A stretch of 64,000 bases of DNA. Origin: Streptomyces xinghaiensis S187 (GTDB taxonomy: Bacteria; Actinomycetota; Actinomycetes; Streptomycetales; Streptomycetaceae). Location of the stretch: positions 5,300,501 to 5,364,500 of the forward strand of contig NZ_CP023202.1 of the NCBI RefSeq assembly GCF_000220705.2. The letters are read 5' to 3'. Positions 17,829 through 26,675 of the stretch are shown here, in pieces (within the stretch, counting starts at the first letter, position 1; the number at the start of each line of letters is the position of its first letter). The position numbers and the translations under genes are program-made. The notes under the pieces are model-generated. The model made no database searches and was not told the DNA's origin. It was given only the letters and a program-made list of their open reading frames with translations.

Positions 17829-18794
17829 TCAGCGGTTCCGCTGGAACTGCGGCCCCTGCGGCGGCAGGGCGAACGCCGGGTCCGGCGCCGGCGGCGCGGG
17901 GTGCTGCGGATAGCCGTAGGCCGCCGCCGGGTGGTGCGGGTAGCCGTACCCCGGCGCGTGCGCCGGAGGCGCCTGCGGGACCGGGGCCGGGGCGGCCGGC
18001 GGGGGCGGGAACGGCGGCTGCGCGGGCGGGGCGGCCGGCGGTGGCGGCGGATAGCCGTAGCCGGGCCGGTGCGCACGGGTGGCCTCCTCCGGCGCGGCGG
18101 CGGGCGCGGTGGCCGGTTCCCGGTGCGGTGCGGGCACCGGCTCGGTGAGCGCCTCCGGGGCGGGTGAGGGCGTGGGTGACGGCGCGGGTGCTCCGCCGCC
18201 GGCCGGGGCGGTGCCGGAGGGCTCGTCCCCGGCGTCCTCCACCGAGATGCCGTACTCGGTGGCCAGACCGACCAGCCCGGTGTCATACCCCTGGCCCAGG
18301 GCGCGGAACTTCCAGGTGTCGCCCCGCCGGTAGAGCTCGCCGCAGATGAGGGCCGACTCCTCGCCGGTCTCGGGCACCACGTCGAAGACCGCGAGCGGCT
18401 CGCCGCCGTTCCCGGAGACCTCCGGCGAGGCGTCGAACAGCAGCAGCCGCAGATCCGGCACCCCGCCGAACGCGCCGCCGTCGGACGACGCGGCCAGCAC
18501 CACCCGGTCCACCACCGGCTCCAGTGCGGCGATCTCGGCCTCGACGGTGTCCGTCAGCGCGTCCGCCAGCCGCTTCTTGGGCAGGTGCCGCACCAGGCCG
18601 GAGGGGTGGCGCGGCTGGTTGTAGAAGACGAAGTCCTCGTCCGAGCGCACACGGCCGTCCGCGTTCAGCAGCAGCGCGGACGCGTCGACATCGGGCACCC
18701 CGGGCCCCGGAGTCCAGCGGAGCACCGCCCGTACGGCGGATGCGTCCAGCGGGATGTTCGACCCCTTCAACATCGCGTGCGTCATAGCGGTCAT
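17829..18794 (-). CDS. TerD-domain protein with Pro/Tyr-rich C-terminal tail
   Basis: Protein of 321 residues. Residues 1-185 form a divergent TerD domain (VPDVDASALLLNADGRVRSDEDFVFYN, GELYRRGDTWKFRALGQGY, GLVGLATEYGISV). The acidic calcium loop is changed: the usual EHTGDNLTGEG is replaced by VRHLPKKR. Residues ~190-321 are a disordered Pro/Ala/Gly tail with repeated PGYGYP and YGYP motifs, suited to protein binding or condensation. Start may be ATG 18794 (MTAMTH) or ATG 18785 (MTHAML); GGAAGG lies upstream of both. Divergent from the CitE-like gene at 18984. Confidence 0.88.
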   Translation of the reverse strand: MTAMTHAMLKGSNIPLDASAVRAVLRWTPGPGVPDVDASALLLNADGRVRSDEDFVFYNQPRHPSGLVRHLPKKRLADALTDTVEAEIAALEPVVDRVVLAASSDGGAFGGVPDLRLLLFDASPEVSGNGGEPLAVFDVVPETGEESALICGELYRRGDTWKFRALGQGYDTGLVGLATEYGISVEDAGDEPSGTAPAGGGAPAPSPTPSPAPEALTEPVPAPHREPATAPAAAPEEATRAHRPGYGYPPPPPAAPPAQPPFPPPPAAPAPVPQAPPAHAPGYGYPHHPAAAYGYPQHPAPPAPDPAFALPPQGPQFQRNR

Positions 18795-18983
18795 CCTGCC
18801 TTCCCGGGGCAGGCGGGTACAACGCGGGGACCGCATCCCGTGCCCGCCGGACCGGCAGCGGACGGGGAACGGACACGGGCGGGATACGTGATTTTCATGT
18901 CCGCAAGGGCTTTCGAGCCTGAACGCAACGTACGATTACCGGCCAGATCGCGTCACGACGCGAAAGATCACTGGGGGAGTTCC

Positions 18984-20141
18984 ATGCGCCACTTCGGGTA
19001 CGTGCCGCCCGATGTCCGGACGGCCCTGTTCCACCGGGAGCCGGGCCGGTTCGACGTCGACTCCCCAGCTCAGCGGCTCGCCGTCGCGCTCGGAGCCACC
19101 CTCTACAGCCCCGCGACCCGGCCCACGCTGGCCGAGGACGTGGTCAAACAGATGGGCCGCGGGGTCGTCTCGATGGTGCTGTGCCTGGAGGACTCCATCG
19201 ACGACGCCGACGTGGCCGGCGCCGAGGAGAACCTGGTCCGGCAGCTCCACACCCTGCTGGAACACGGCTCCGAACTGCCGCTGCTCTTCATCCGGGTGCG
19301 GTGGCCGGAACAGATCACGGACCTCGTGCGCCGCCTCGGGCCGGCGGCGCGGCTGCTGTCCGGATTCGTCCTGCCCAAGTTCACCGAGGAGCGGGGCGTT
19401 CCGTTCCTGGAGGCGCTGACGGAGGCCGAGAACGCCTGCGGGCGGCGGCTGTTCGCCATGCCCGTCCTGGAGTCGCCGGAGCTGCTGCACCTGGAGAGCC
19501 GCGCGGAGACCCTCGCCGGCATCCGGCGCAGCGTCGACAAGTACCGGGACCGGGTGCTGGCGCTGCGCCTGGGCGTCACCGACTTCTGCTCGGCGTACGG
19601 ACTGCGCAGATCCCCGGACATGACGGCGTACGACGTGCAGCTCATCGCCTCGGTGATCGCCGATGTGGTCAACACGCTCGGACGGGCCGACGGCACCGGG
19701 CTGACCGTGACCGGGCCGGTGTGGGAGTACTTCCGCCTCCAGGAGCGGATGTTCAAACCACAGCTGCGGCGCAGCCCCTTCACCGGCCGCGCCGAGAAGC
19801 TGCGGACCGCGCTCATCGAGCACGACATGGACGGCCTGCTCCGGGAGATCGAACTCGACCGCGCCAACGGCCTGCTGGGGAAGACCTGCATCCACCCCTC
19901 CCACGTCGCCCCGGTGCACGCGCTGTCCGTCGTGAGCCACGAGGAGTACAGCGACGCGGTCGACATCCTGCGGCCCGAGCGGGGCGGCGGCGGTGTGATG
20001 CGCTCCGCCTACACCAACAAGATGAACGAGGTGAAGCCGCACCGCGCCTGGGCCGAGCGGACGCTGCTGCGCGCGGAGGTCTTCGGGGTGGCGCGGGAGG
20101 ACGTGACCTTCGTGGAGCTGCTGGCGGCCGGCATCACGTGA
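18984..20141 (+). CDS. HpcH/HpaI aldolase / citrate-lyase-like (CitE-like) protein, Ter-associated
   Basis: TIM-barrel lyase of 385 residues in the citrate lyase beta-subunit superfamily. Motifs include MVLCLEDSIDDADV (metal-binding acidic residue, ~residue 66), LPLLFIRVRW (~residue 102), LRLGVTDFCSAYGLRRS (~residue 195) and the late GKTCIHPSHV (~residue 299). The Ter-associated subfamily occurs with PRTase/StiP and HAD genes in a predicted biosynthetic module described by Aravind and colleagues; the three genes here fit this. ATG 18984 follows GGGGGAG. It is the first gene of the three-gene operon 18984-24057. The reaction catalysed is not known. Confidence 0.87.
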   Translation: MRHFGYVPPDVRTALFHREPGRFDVDSPAQRLAVALGATLYSPATRPTLAEDVVKQMGRGVVSMVLCLEDSIDDADVAGAEENLVRQLHTLLEHGSELPLLFIRVRWPEQITDLVRRLGPAARLLSGFVLPKFTEERGVPFLEALTEAENACGRRLFAMPVLESPELLHLESRAETLAGIRRSVDKYRDRVLALRLGVTDFCSAYGLRRSPDMTAYDVQLIASVIADVVNTLGRADGTGLTVTGPVWEYFRLQERMFKPQLRRSPFTGRAEKLRTALIEHDMDGLLREIELDRANGLLGKTCIHPSHVAPVHALSVVSHEEYSDAVDILRPERGGGGVMRSAYTNKMNEVKPHRAWAERTLLRAEVFGVAREDVTFVELLAAGIT

Positions 20142-20215
20142 CCGAGAACGGCGGCAGCGGCCGCGGCACACCCAGGGTACGGACGACGACAGCGGAAAGG
20201 CGAGGCGTTCACAGG

Positions 20216-23059
20216 ATGCGGCAGGAGCGGGAGTGGTCCGGGGCGTGGGTCGCGGAGCGGCTCGGTGTCGAGCTGCGCGAGGCGGACCGGCCGGAGGACG
20301 GCGACGGGCCGGGCCCCGGGGCCGGGGAACCCGCGGCCGGTACGGGGGGTGCTGCCGGTGCCGGGGGTCCGGGCGACGCGGCCGGCGTGACCGGCACGGC
20401 CGGTCCGGCCGGTGCGGAGACGCTGCGCGGGCTGCTCGGCCTGGCGCTGCGGCGCAACCCCAGACGGGCGCATCTGCTGGTCTCCCAGGTGCTCGGCAAG
20501 CATGTGCCGCAGCGCCCCGATGTGGTCCACGAGGCCGGTCTCGGCCTGGGCCGCCGGGTACGGCGGCTGCTCGGCGAGGAGGCGGCCGCCCGCGCCGTCG
20601 TCCTCGGTTACGCGGAGACGGCGACCGGGCTCGGGCACAGCGTCGCCGACGGGCTGGGGCCGGCGGCGTACCTCCACTCGACCAGGCGGCCCGTCCCGGG
20701 GCTCGCGCCGGCCGGCGGCTTCGAGGAGGAGCACAGCCACGCCAGCTCCCACCTGCTGCTGCCCGAGGACCCGGACCTGCTCGGCGGGGACGGGCCGCTC
20801 GTGCTCGTCGACGACGAGTTCTCCACCGGCCGCACCGTGCTCAACACCGTCCGGGCGCTCCACGAGCGGTTCCCGCGCGACCGGTACGTGATCGTCGCCC
20901 TCGTCGACCTGCGGACCGGCGAACACCGGGACGCCCTGCGGAAGGCCGCGGCCGATCTGGGCGCCCGGGTGGATCTCGTGGCGCTGGCCTCGGGAACGGT
21001 CCGCCTGCCGGAGGACGTCCTGGAGCGGGGGCAGGCGCTGGTGGCGCGGTACGAGGCGGGCGCGGTGGCCGGTGCCGGCGGGGCCCCGTCCGGAGCCGGC
21101 AGCGCTCCGGCGGCGGTGCGGCGGGTGGACCTCGGCTGGCCGCACGGACTGCCGGACGGCGGACGGCACGGCTTCCTGCCCGGGCACCGGGCGCGTCTGG
21201 AGGCGGCGCTGCCGGCGATGGCGGACCGTATCGCGCGGGCGCTCACGGCGGACGGCGCCGCGGCGGCCGCGCCCGCACCGGAGCCCGTCGCGGCCGTGCC
21301 GGGGCCGGCTTCCGTACCCGGGCCGGCTGCTTCCGTACCCGGGCCGGCCTCCGGTCCGGAGCACGCCGCCGGCCGGCCGGGTCGCGCGGAGCCGGGCGCT
21401 CCGGGGCGCGTACTCGTCCTCGGCTGCGAGGAGTTGATGTACGCGCCGCTGCGGCTCGCCCAGGCTCTGCAGCGGACGCTCGGCGAACGGACCGAGGTGC
21501 GGTACTCGACGACCACCCGCTCGCCCGTTCTCGCCGTCGACGACCCGGGCTACGCCATCCGCACCCGGATCGCCTTCCCCGCGCACGACGCGCCGGCCGA
21601 CGGCCCGGGGGAGCGGTACGCCTACAACGTCGCGCCCGGCGCCGACCCGGCCCGCCGCTTCGACGCCGTCGTGACGGTCGTGGACTCGGCCGCCGACACG
21701 GCCGGGCTGCACGCCCCGGGCGGACTGCTGTCCGAACTGGCCCGCCACACGGACCGGGTGCTGCTGGCGGTCGTCCCGTCCCACGTACCCCGCCCCCGGA
21801 CGGGAAGGTCGGGACGGTCGGGACGGTCGGAAGGCGCGGCCGGGCCGGGAGCCGTGCCCCCGCCGCCCGGACCGGCGCCCGCGGCGCTGCCCGGACCACT
21901 GCGCGGGCCCGCCTTCTCCTCGTACCGGCCGGACGAGGTCGGCTGGCTGCTCCAGGACCTCTCCGCCGTCCCCCTCGAAGCCCCCGTCGAGGAGCGGGAG
22001 GAGGCCGTGCAGCGAGGTGGCGCGCACTACGCCGAGTCGCTGCCGGTCGAGTACCAGCCCAGCGAGGACTACCAGCGGCTGTTCCGCACCGCCCTCGACA
22101 CCTCCGCCGCGCGGATCGCCCGCGCCGTCGGCACCGTCACCGAGACGCTGCTCGCCGAGCGCGCCGGCCGGGGCACCGGCCGTCCCGTCCTGGTCTCGCT
22201 CGCCCGCGCCGGCACGCCCGTCGGCGTCCTGATGCGCCGCTGGGCGCTCCACGCTCACGGGCTGGACCTGCCGCACTACGCCGTCTCCATCGTCCGCGGC
22301 CGGGGCATCGACACCACCGCGCTGCGCTGGCTCGCCGCGCACCACGACCCGGCGGACGCCGTCTTCGTCGACGGCTGGACGGGCAAGGGCGCCATCACCC
22401 GCGAACTCGCGGCCGCGATAGAGGACTTCACCCGCACCACCGGCATCACGGGGATCGACCCGGAGATCGCCGTCCTGGCCGACCCGGGCGGCTGCGTGCG
22501 GACGTACGGCACGCGCGAGGACTTCCTGATCCCCTCCGCCTGCCTCAACTCCACGGTCTCCGGGCTGGTCTCGCGGACGGTGCTCCGCGCGGACCTGGTC
22601 GGGCCGGACGACTTCCACGGCGCCAAGTTCTACCGGGAGCTGGCCGGTTCCGACGTCTCCGGGCACTTCCTGGACGCCGTCTCGGCGCACTTCGGCGAGG
22701 TGGCGGAGGGGGCCGCCGCGGACGCGGCCGGACTGCTGTCGGACACCGGCCGCGCGCCGACCTGGGAGGGCTGGGCGGCCGTCGAACGGATCAGCGAGCA
22801 GTACGGCATCCACGACGTGAACCTCGTCAAGCCGGGGGTGGGCGAGACGACACGGGTCCTGCTGCGCCGGGTCCCCTGGCGGGTCCTCGCACGGCGGGGC
22901 GCGGGCGCGGACCTGGACCACATCCGGCTGCTGGCCGAGCAGCGCGGGGTACCGGTGGAGGAGGTCGGCGAACTGCCGTACAGCTGCGTCGGACTGATCC
23001 ACCCGCGCTACACGCGCGGCGCGACGGGCGCGGACGGCAAGGCGGTGATCTCCGCGTGA
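20216..23059 (+). CDS. PRTase-TRSP-StiP-PELOTA fusion protein of the Ter biosynthetic module
   Basis: Large protein of 947 residues. In order: a Gly/Ala-rich spacer; a type I phosphoribosyltransferase domain (~65-280) with PRPP loop VDDEFSTGRT (~residue 200); a low-complexity linker; a TRSP domain (~395-480) with its name motif TTTRSP; a Pro-rich linker; a StiP/PRTase_1 domain (~565-825) with VLVSLARAGTPVGVLMRRW and VFVDGWTGKG; and a C-terminal PELOTA-like RNA-binding domain (~860-947). In many proteobacteria the PRTase-TRSP and StiP parts are separate genes. The module is predicted to make a nucleoside-like compound linked to Ter stress responses. ATG 20216; stop overlaps the next start (GTGA). 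Confidence 0.85.
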   Translation: MRQEREWSGAWVAERLGVELREADRPEDGDGPGPGAGEPAAGTGGAAGAGGPGDAAGVTGTAGPAGAETLRGLLGLALRRNPRRAHLLVSQVLGKHVPQRPDVVHEAGLGLGRRVRRLLGEEAAARAVVLGYAETATGLGHSVADGLGPAAYLHSTRRPVPGLAPAGGFEEEHSHASSHLLLPEDPDLLGGDGPLVLVDDEFSTGRTVLNTVRALHERFPRDRYVIVALVDLRTGEHRDALRKAAADLGARVDLVALASGTVRLPEDVLERGQALVARYEAGAVAGAGGAPSGAGSAPAAVRRVDLGWPHGLPDGGRHGFLPGHRARLEAALPAMADRIARALTADGAAAAAPAPEPVAAVPGPASVPGPAASVPGPASGPEHAAGRPGRAEPGAPGRVLVLGCEELMYAPLRLAQALQRTLGERTEVRYSTTTRSPVLAVDDPGYAIRTRIAFPAHDAPADGPGERYAYNVAPGADPARRFDAVVTVVDSAADTAGLHAPGGLLSELARHTDRVLLAVVPSHVPRPRTGRSGRSGRSEGAAGPGAVPPPPGPAPAALPGPLRGPAFSSYRPDEVGWLLQDLSAVPLEAPVEEREEAVQRGGAHYAESLPVEYQPSEDYQRLFRTALDTSAARIARAVGTVTETLLAERAGRGTGRPVLVSLARAGTPVGVLMRRWALHAHGLDLPHYAVSIVRGRGIDTTALRWLAAHHDPADAVFVDGWTGKGAITRELAAAIEDFTRTTGITGIDPEIAVLADPGGCVRTYGTREDFLIPSACLNSTVSGLVSRTVLRADLVGPDDFHGAKFYRELAGSDVSGHFLDAVSAHFGEVAEGAAADAAGLLSDTGRAPTWEGWAAVERISEQYGIHDVNLVKPGVGETTRVLLRRVPWRVLARRGAGADLDHIRLLAEQRGVPVEEVGELPYSCVGLIHPRYTRGATGADGKAVISA

Positions 23060-24057
23060 GCACCCACGAGACGGCGGGCCGGGACGGAACCGCGGGGCAG
23101 GACGAGCCCGTGAGGCGCGACAGGACCGCAGGGCGGGACGAGACCTTGAGCACCGGCGCCACCCCGGCCACCGGCGGAGGCGCGGGCACCGGCGCGGCGG
23201 CGCCCACGCCCGCCGCATCCCCGTCTCCGTCCCCGCCCGGCACCGGCCCGGGCCCGGTCCTCGTCGCCAGCGATCTCGACCGCACCCTGATCTACTCCGC
23301 GGCCGCCCTCGCCCTCGACATGGCCGACGCCCTCGCCCCGCGCCTCCTCTGCGTCGAGGTGTACGAGCACAAGCCGCTCTCCTACCTCACCGAGACCGCC
23401 GCCGGGCTCCTCGAACACCTGGCGCGCGAGGCCGTGTTCGTTCCCTCCACCACCCGGACCCGGGCGCAGTACGGCCGCATCCGCCTCCCCGGGCCCCCGG
23501 CCCCGTACGCCGTCTGCGCCAACGGCGGGCATCTGCTCGTCGACGGGGAGTCCGACCCCGGCTGGCAGCGCCGGGTGCGCCGCACGCTCGACGAGGGCTG
23601 CGCCCCGCTCGCCTCCGTACGCGAGCACCTGCTGCGCTCGGCCGACCCGGAGTGGCTGCTCAAGGAGCGGGTCGCCGAGGACCTCTTCGCCTATCTGGTG
23701 GTCGACCGCGCGCTGCTGCCCGACGCCTGGGTCAAGGACCTCGCGGACTGGGCCGACGGGCGGGGCTGGACGGTCTCGCTCCAGGGCCGCAAGATCTACG
23801 CCGTGCCGAAGCCGCTCACCAAGAGCGCGGCCGTCGCCGAGGTGGCTCGGCGCACCGGCGCCTCCCGGGTGCTCACCGCGGGCGACTCGCTCCTCGACGC
23901 CGACCTCCTGCGCGCCGGCGACCAGGGCTGGCGCCCCGGCCACGGCGAACTGGCCGACACCGGCTGGACCGCGCCGCACGTCACGGCGCTCGCCGAGCGG
24001 GGCGTGGTGGCGGGCGAGGCGATTCTGCGGTCCCTGGTGCGGGCGGTGGCGGCGTGA
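23056..24057 (+). CDS. HAD-superfamily hydrolase, Ter-associated
   Basis: Phosphatase of 333 residues. After a ~65-residue low-complexity leader the HAD core starts with motif I VASDLDRTLIYS (nucleophile Asp), continues to motif III Lys in KPLTKSAAV (~residue 255) and motif IV GDSLLDADLL (~residue 276). The small cap resembles the sucrose-phosphatase/Cof class. The GTG at 23056 overlaps the previous stop by four bases, so the pair is translationally coupled; a later start (GTG 23110) would shorten the leader. Presumably dephosphorylates the product of the preceding phosphoribosyltransferase. Confidence 0.85.
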   Translation: MSTHETAGRDGTAGQDEPVRRDRTAGRDETLSTGATPATGGGAGTGAAAPTPAASPSPSPPGTGPGPVLVASDLDRTLIYSAAALALDMADALAPRLLCVEVYEHKPLSYLTETAAGLLEHLAREAVFVPSTTRTRAQYGRIRLPGPPAPYAVCANGGHLLVDGESDPGWQRRVRRTLDEGCAPLASVREHLLRSADPEWLLKERVAEDLFAYLVVDRALLPDAWVKDLADWADGRGWTVSLQGRKIYAVPKPLTKSAAVAEVARRTGASRVLTAGDSLLDADLLRAGDQGWRPGHGELADTGWTAPHVTALAERGVVAGEAILRSLVRAVAA

Positions 24058-24071
24058 ACGAGGATGGCGCC

Positions 24072-24788
24072 ATGGCTGATACGAACACCACCACGGGGGC
24101 GGCGCGCGAAGCGGGGAAGCGCAGCCCGCTCGACCCGGACCAGGTCACCCCGCTCACCCCCGAGCTCTACGACTACGTCCTGCGCCACAACCCGCAACTG
24201 GACCGGGTGCGGCGGGAACTCGTCGACACCACCTACGAGAAGCTGGGCGGCCGGGCCCGGATGCAGGTCTCCGAGGAGCAGGGGCCGCTGCTGGCCTTTC
24301 TGGCGAAGCTCGTCGGAGCCCGGCTGATCGTCGAGGTCGGCACGTTCACGGGGATGTCGGCGTTGTGGATGGCGGAGGCCCTGCCGGCCGGCGGCAAGGT
24401 GATCACCTGCGACGTCTCGGAGGAGTGGACGGCGTACGGGCGCGAGGCCTGGGCGAAGGCGGGCGTCGCCGACCGCGTCGACCTGCGCATCGGCCCGGCC
24501 CTGGACACCCTGCGCGCCCTGCCGGCCGATCTGGGGATCGACCTGGCCTTCATCGACGCGGACAAGGAGAACAACGGCCGCTACTGGGAGGAACTGGTGC
24601 CGCGGCTGCGCCCGGGCGGGCTGATCGTCGTGGACAACGTCTTCTTCCACGGCGAGGTGACGGACCCGCGGGCCACGGGCGGCGGCGGGGCCACCCGGGA
24701 GTTCAACGAGCGGGTGCTGGCCGACGACCGGGTGGAGTCGGTGATGCTGACGGTCGCCGACGGCCTGACCCTGGCCCGCAAGCGCTGA
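24072..24788 (+). CDS. Class I SAM-dependent O-methyltransferase (CCoAMT-type)
   Basis: Enzyme of 238 residues of the Methyltransf_3 (catechol/caffeoyl-CoA O-methyltransferase) family, which uses a divalent metal. SAM motif I VEVGTFTGMSALWMAEALP is near residue 83; metal-binding acids occur in DLAFIDADKENN (~residue 158) and VVDNVFFHGEV (~residue 187). ATG 24072 has GAGGA at good spacing; GTG 24054, in the same frame, would overlap the HAD stop by four bases and is an alternative. It may be the last gene of the Ter-associated operon, but this enzyme type is also common as a stand-alone gene. Substrate unknown. Confidence 0.9.
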   Translation: MADTNTTTGAAREAGKRSPLDPDQVTPLTPELYDYVLRHNPQLDRVRRELVDTTYEKLGGRARMQVSEEQGPLLAFLAKLVGARLIVEVGTFTGMSALWMAEALPAGGKVITCDVSEEWTAYGREAWAKAGVADRVDLRIGPALDTLRALPADLGIDLAFIDADKENNGRYWEELVPRLRPGGLIVVDNVFFHGEVTDPRATGGGGATREFNERVLADDRVESVMLTVADGLTLARKR

Positions 24789-24867
24789 GCCCCGGCCGGG
24801 CGGGTACCGGGCCGGGCGGGTGCCGGGCCGTGCGGGACCGCCCGGCGCCCGTTCCGGCGGTCCCGGA

Positions 24868-25095
24868 TCAGCCGCAGCAGCCGCCACCGCAGCAGCCGCC
24901 CCCACCACCGGAGGGCGCGGCGGGCGCGGTGGGGGCGGAACCGGAGGCCGTGCCTCCGACCGCCACGGTGGAGAGCAGCTTGACGGTGTCCTCATGGCCC
25001 TCCGGGCAGACGGCCGGAGCGGAGGACTCGGCCATCGGACGGCTCAGTTCAAAGGTGTCGCCGCAGGACCGGCAGCGGTACTCGTAACGGGGCAT
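24868..25095 (-). CDS. FmdB-family zinc-ribbon protein
   Basis: Protein of 75 residues. The N-terminal zinc ribbon MPRYEYRCRSCGDTF provides two of the cysteines and VCPEGHED the distal Cys/His pair, the usual FmdB pattern with a shortened second knuckle. After an Ala/Thr/Ser linker the chain ends in an unusual Gly-Cys tail, GGGGGCCGGGCCG, which could bind metal. Function of FmdB proteins is largely unknown (putative regulators of amide metabolism). Confidence 0.85.
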   Translation of the reverse strand: MPRYEYRCRSCGDTFELSRPMAESSAPAVCPEGHEDTVKLLSTVAVGGTASGSAPTAPAAPSGGGGGCCGGGCCG

Positions 25096-25159
25096 GCGGC
25101 CAGGTTAACCGCCCGCCGGACGCGGCGGGGCGGGCGCCCGGCTCACCGCCGGAGGCGTC

Positions 25160-26554
25160 TCAGCGGCCCGCGCCCAGTTCCTCGCGGATGGCGCTGACGA
25201 CGCGCGCGACCGTGCGCCGTACCGCCTCCGTCTCCAGCAGGAAATGCCACCAGTCGGGATGCCGCCCCTCCAGCCCGGCCACCGCGCGCTCCAGGCGCGC
25301 CACCGCGTCGTCCAGCGGGCGCGCGTGCCGGGGGTCGGGGGTGTCGCGGCCGGCCATCGCCAGGCGCTGCGCGTCGCGGATGGCGAAACGGGTGCGCTCG
25401 GTCTCCTTTGAAGGGTCGGCGGAGACCTCGTCCAGCCGGCGCAGCCGGTCACCGGCCGCCGAGACGGCCTCGTCGGCCTCGTTGAGCAGGGCCCGTACCG
25501 TGCCGAGCCGGGCCGTGGCGTCCGGCCAGCGCTGTTCGCGCCGGGCCTCCTGGGCCTCGCGGAGCTTCTCCTGCGCCTGTGCGACGGCCCGCCCGGCCTC
25601 CTCCGGCACCGGCTGGAGGTCCTGCCAGCAGGCCGCGCTGTAGCGGCGGCGGAGCTCGCTGAGGACCGGGCCGACGCCCTCCGTGCGGGTGGTGATCGCC
25701 TCGGCGCGGGTGCGCAGGGTGACCAGGCGCCGGTCGATCTCGGCCGCCCGGGCGGGCAGTTGCTCGGCCTCGCTGCGTATCGCCTCGGCCTTGCGCAGCA
25801 CGTCGTCCGCGCGCCGCAGGGTGTCCTGGACGCCGTGCTGCCCGGCGCCCTGGTTGAGCTTGGTCAGCTCGGGGGAGAGGGCGGCGAGGCGGGCGGCGAG
25901 ATCGTCGGCCCCGAGACCGGAGGCCCGTACGGAGTCGAGCGCCCCGGTGGCGGCGAGCAGGGCCTGCCGGGCGCGTTCCACGGCGGGGGCGAGGCGGGCG
26001 AGCTGGGTCTCGGCCTTGTCGAGGAGCGGGGTCAGACCGCTCGCGAAGCGGTCGAGCTCCGCCTTCGTCCGCAGAAGGTCGTCCCGGGCCCGGTCGAGAT
26101 CGGCGCGGGCGCGGGAGGCGGTGGCGGAGTCGAGGTCGTCGCGGTCGAGGTCGTGGGCGTCGACGGCGTTGATGTAGCGGTGGCTGACCTCGTCGATGCG
26201 CTGCCCGAGGGTCCGGAAGCCGTCGGCGGCGCGGCGGGCGGGTGGCGAGCTGTCCACGGCGACGATGGTCTCGATGGAGATGCGCAGATCGCGCTGGGCG
26301 GAGTCGAGCTCGTAGAAGGCGGCAGCGGCGGCGTCCTTGGCGGTCTGGGCCTGCGCACGCTGGTCGTCGCGCCCGCCGCCGAACCAGCGCCGGGTGCCGC
26401 CGCCGGAGAAGGCGAGCGGCGCGGCGGCCGCGAGGAGGGGCAGGAGCGGGAGCGGCAGCAGGACGAGCCCGAGGAACGGCCGGAACGGGCCGCCGCTGGG
26501 CGGAAGGCGGTGGTGTGCCGGCCGTCCGTACGGCTGCGCAGGTCTCGCCGTCAC
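25160..26554 (-). CDS. Membrane-anchored long coiled-coil protein, unknown function
   Basis: Protein of 464 residues that I cannot assign to a named family. A Pro-rich N-terminus precedes one strong hydrophobic segment (FLGLVLLPLPLLPLLAAAAP, ~residues 30-50). The remaining ~400 residues are highly charged, helical heptad-like sequence rich in Arg/Ala/Glu/Asp without catalytic motifs, so it is probably a tail-out coiled coil tethered to the membrane. GTG 26554 is chosen for the GGGAG spaced six bases upstream; earlier ATGs would add unrelated sequence. Position next to the Ter island suggests, but does not show, an envelope-stress role. Confidence 0.72.
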   Translation of the reverse strand: MTARPAQPYGRPAHHRLPPSGGPFRPFLGLVLLPLPLLPLLAAAAPLAFSGGGTRRWFGGGRDDQRAQAQTAKDAAAAAFYELDSAQRDLRISIETIVAVDSSPPARRAADGFRTLGQRIDEVSHRYINAVDAHDLDRDDLDSATASRARADLDRARDDLLRTKAELDRFASGLTPLLDKAETQLARLAPAVERARQALLAATGALDSVRASGLGADDLAARLAALSPELTKLNQGAGQHGVQDTLRRADDVLRKAEAIRSEAEQLPARAAEIDRRLVTLRTRAEAITTRTEGVGPVLSELRRRYSAACWQDLQPVPEEAGRAVAQAQEKLREAQEARREQRWPDATARLGTVRALLNEADEAVSAAGDRLRRLDEVSADPSKETERTRFAIRDAQRLAMAGRDTPDPRHARPLDDAVARLERAVAGLEGRHPDWWHFLLETEAVRRTVARVVSAIREELGAGR

Positions 26555-26675
26555 ATCCCTCTCCCGTGCCGCGTCCGCCCTGTCCGGCAGATCACTGCCG
26601 GGTAGGAACATTGTCCCACCAGGGGTGAACGAATACACGGCCCGATTCGTTCGCGATCTCGGGGGCGCCGGCTGC

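Noticed and set aside
20009..23218. 1069-residue open frame opposite the PRTase-StiP fusion
   Set aside because: Antisense shadow of a GC-rich gene; Arg/Gly/Pro/Ala-rich, no domains, no ribosome site.
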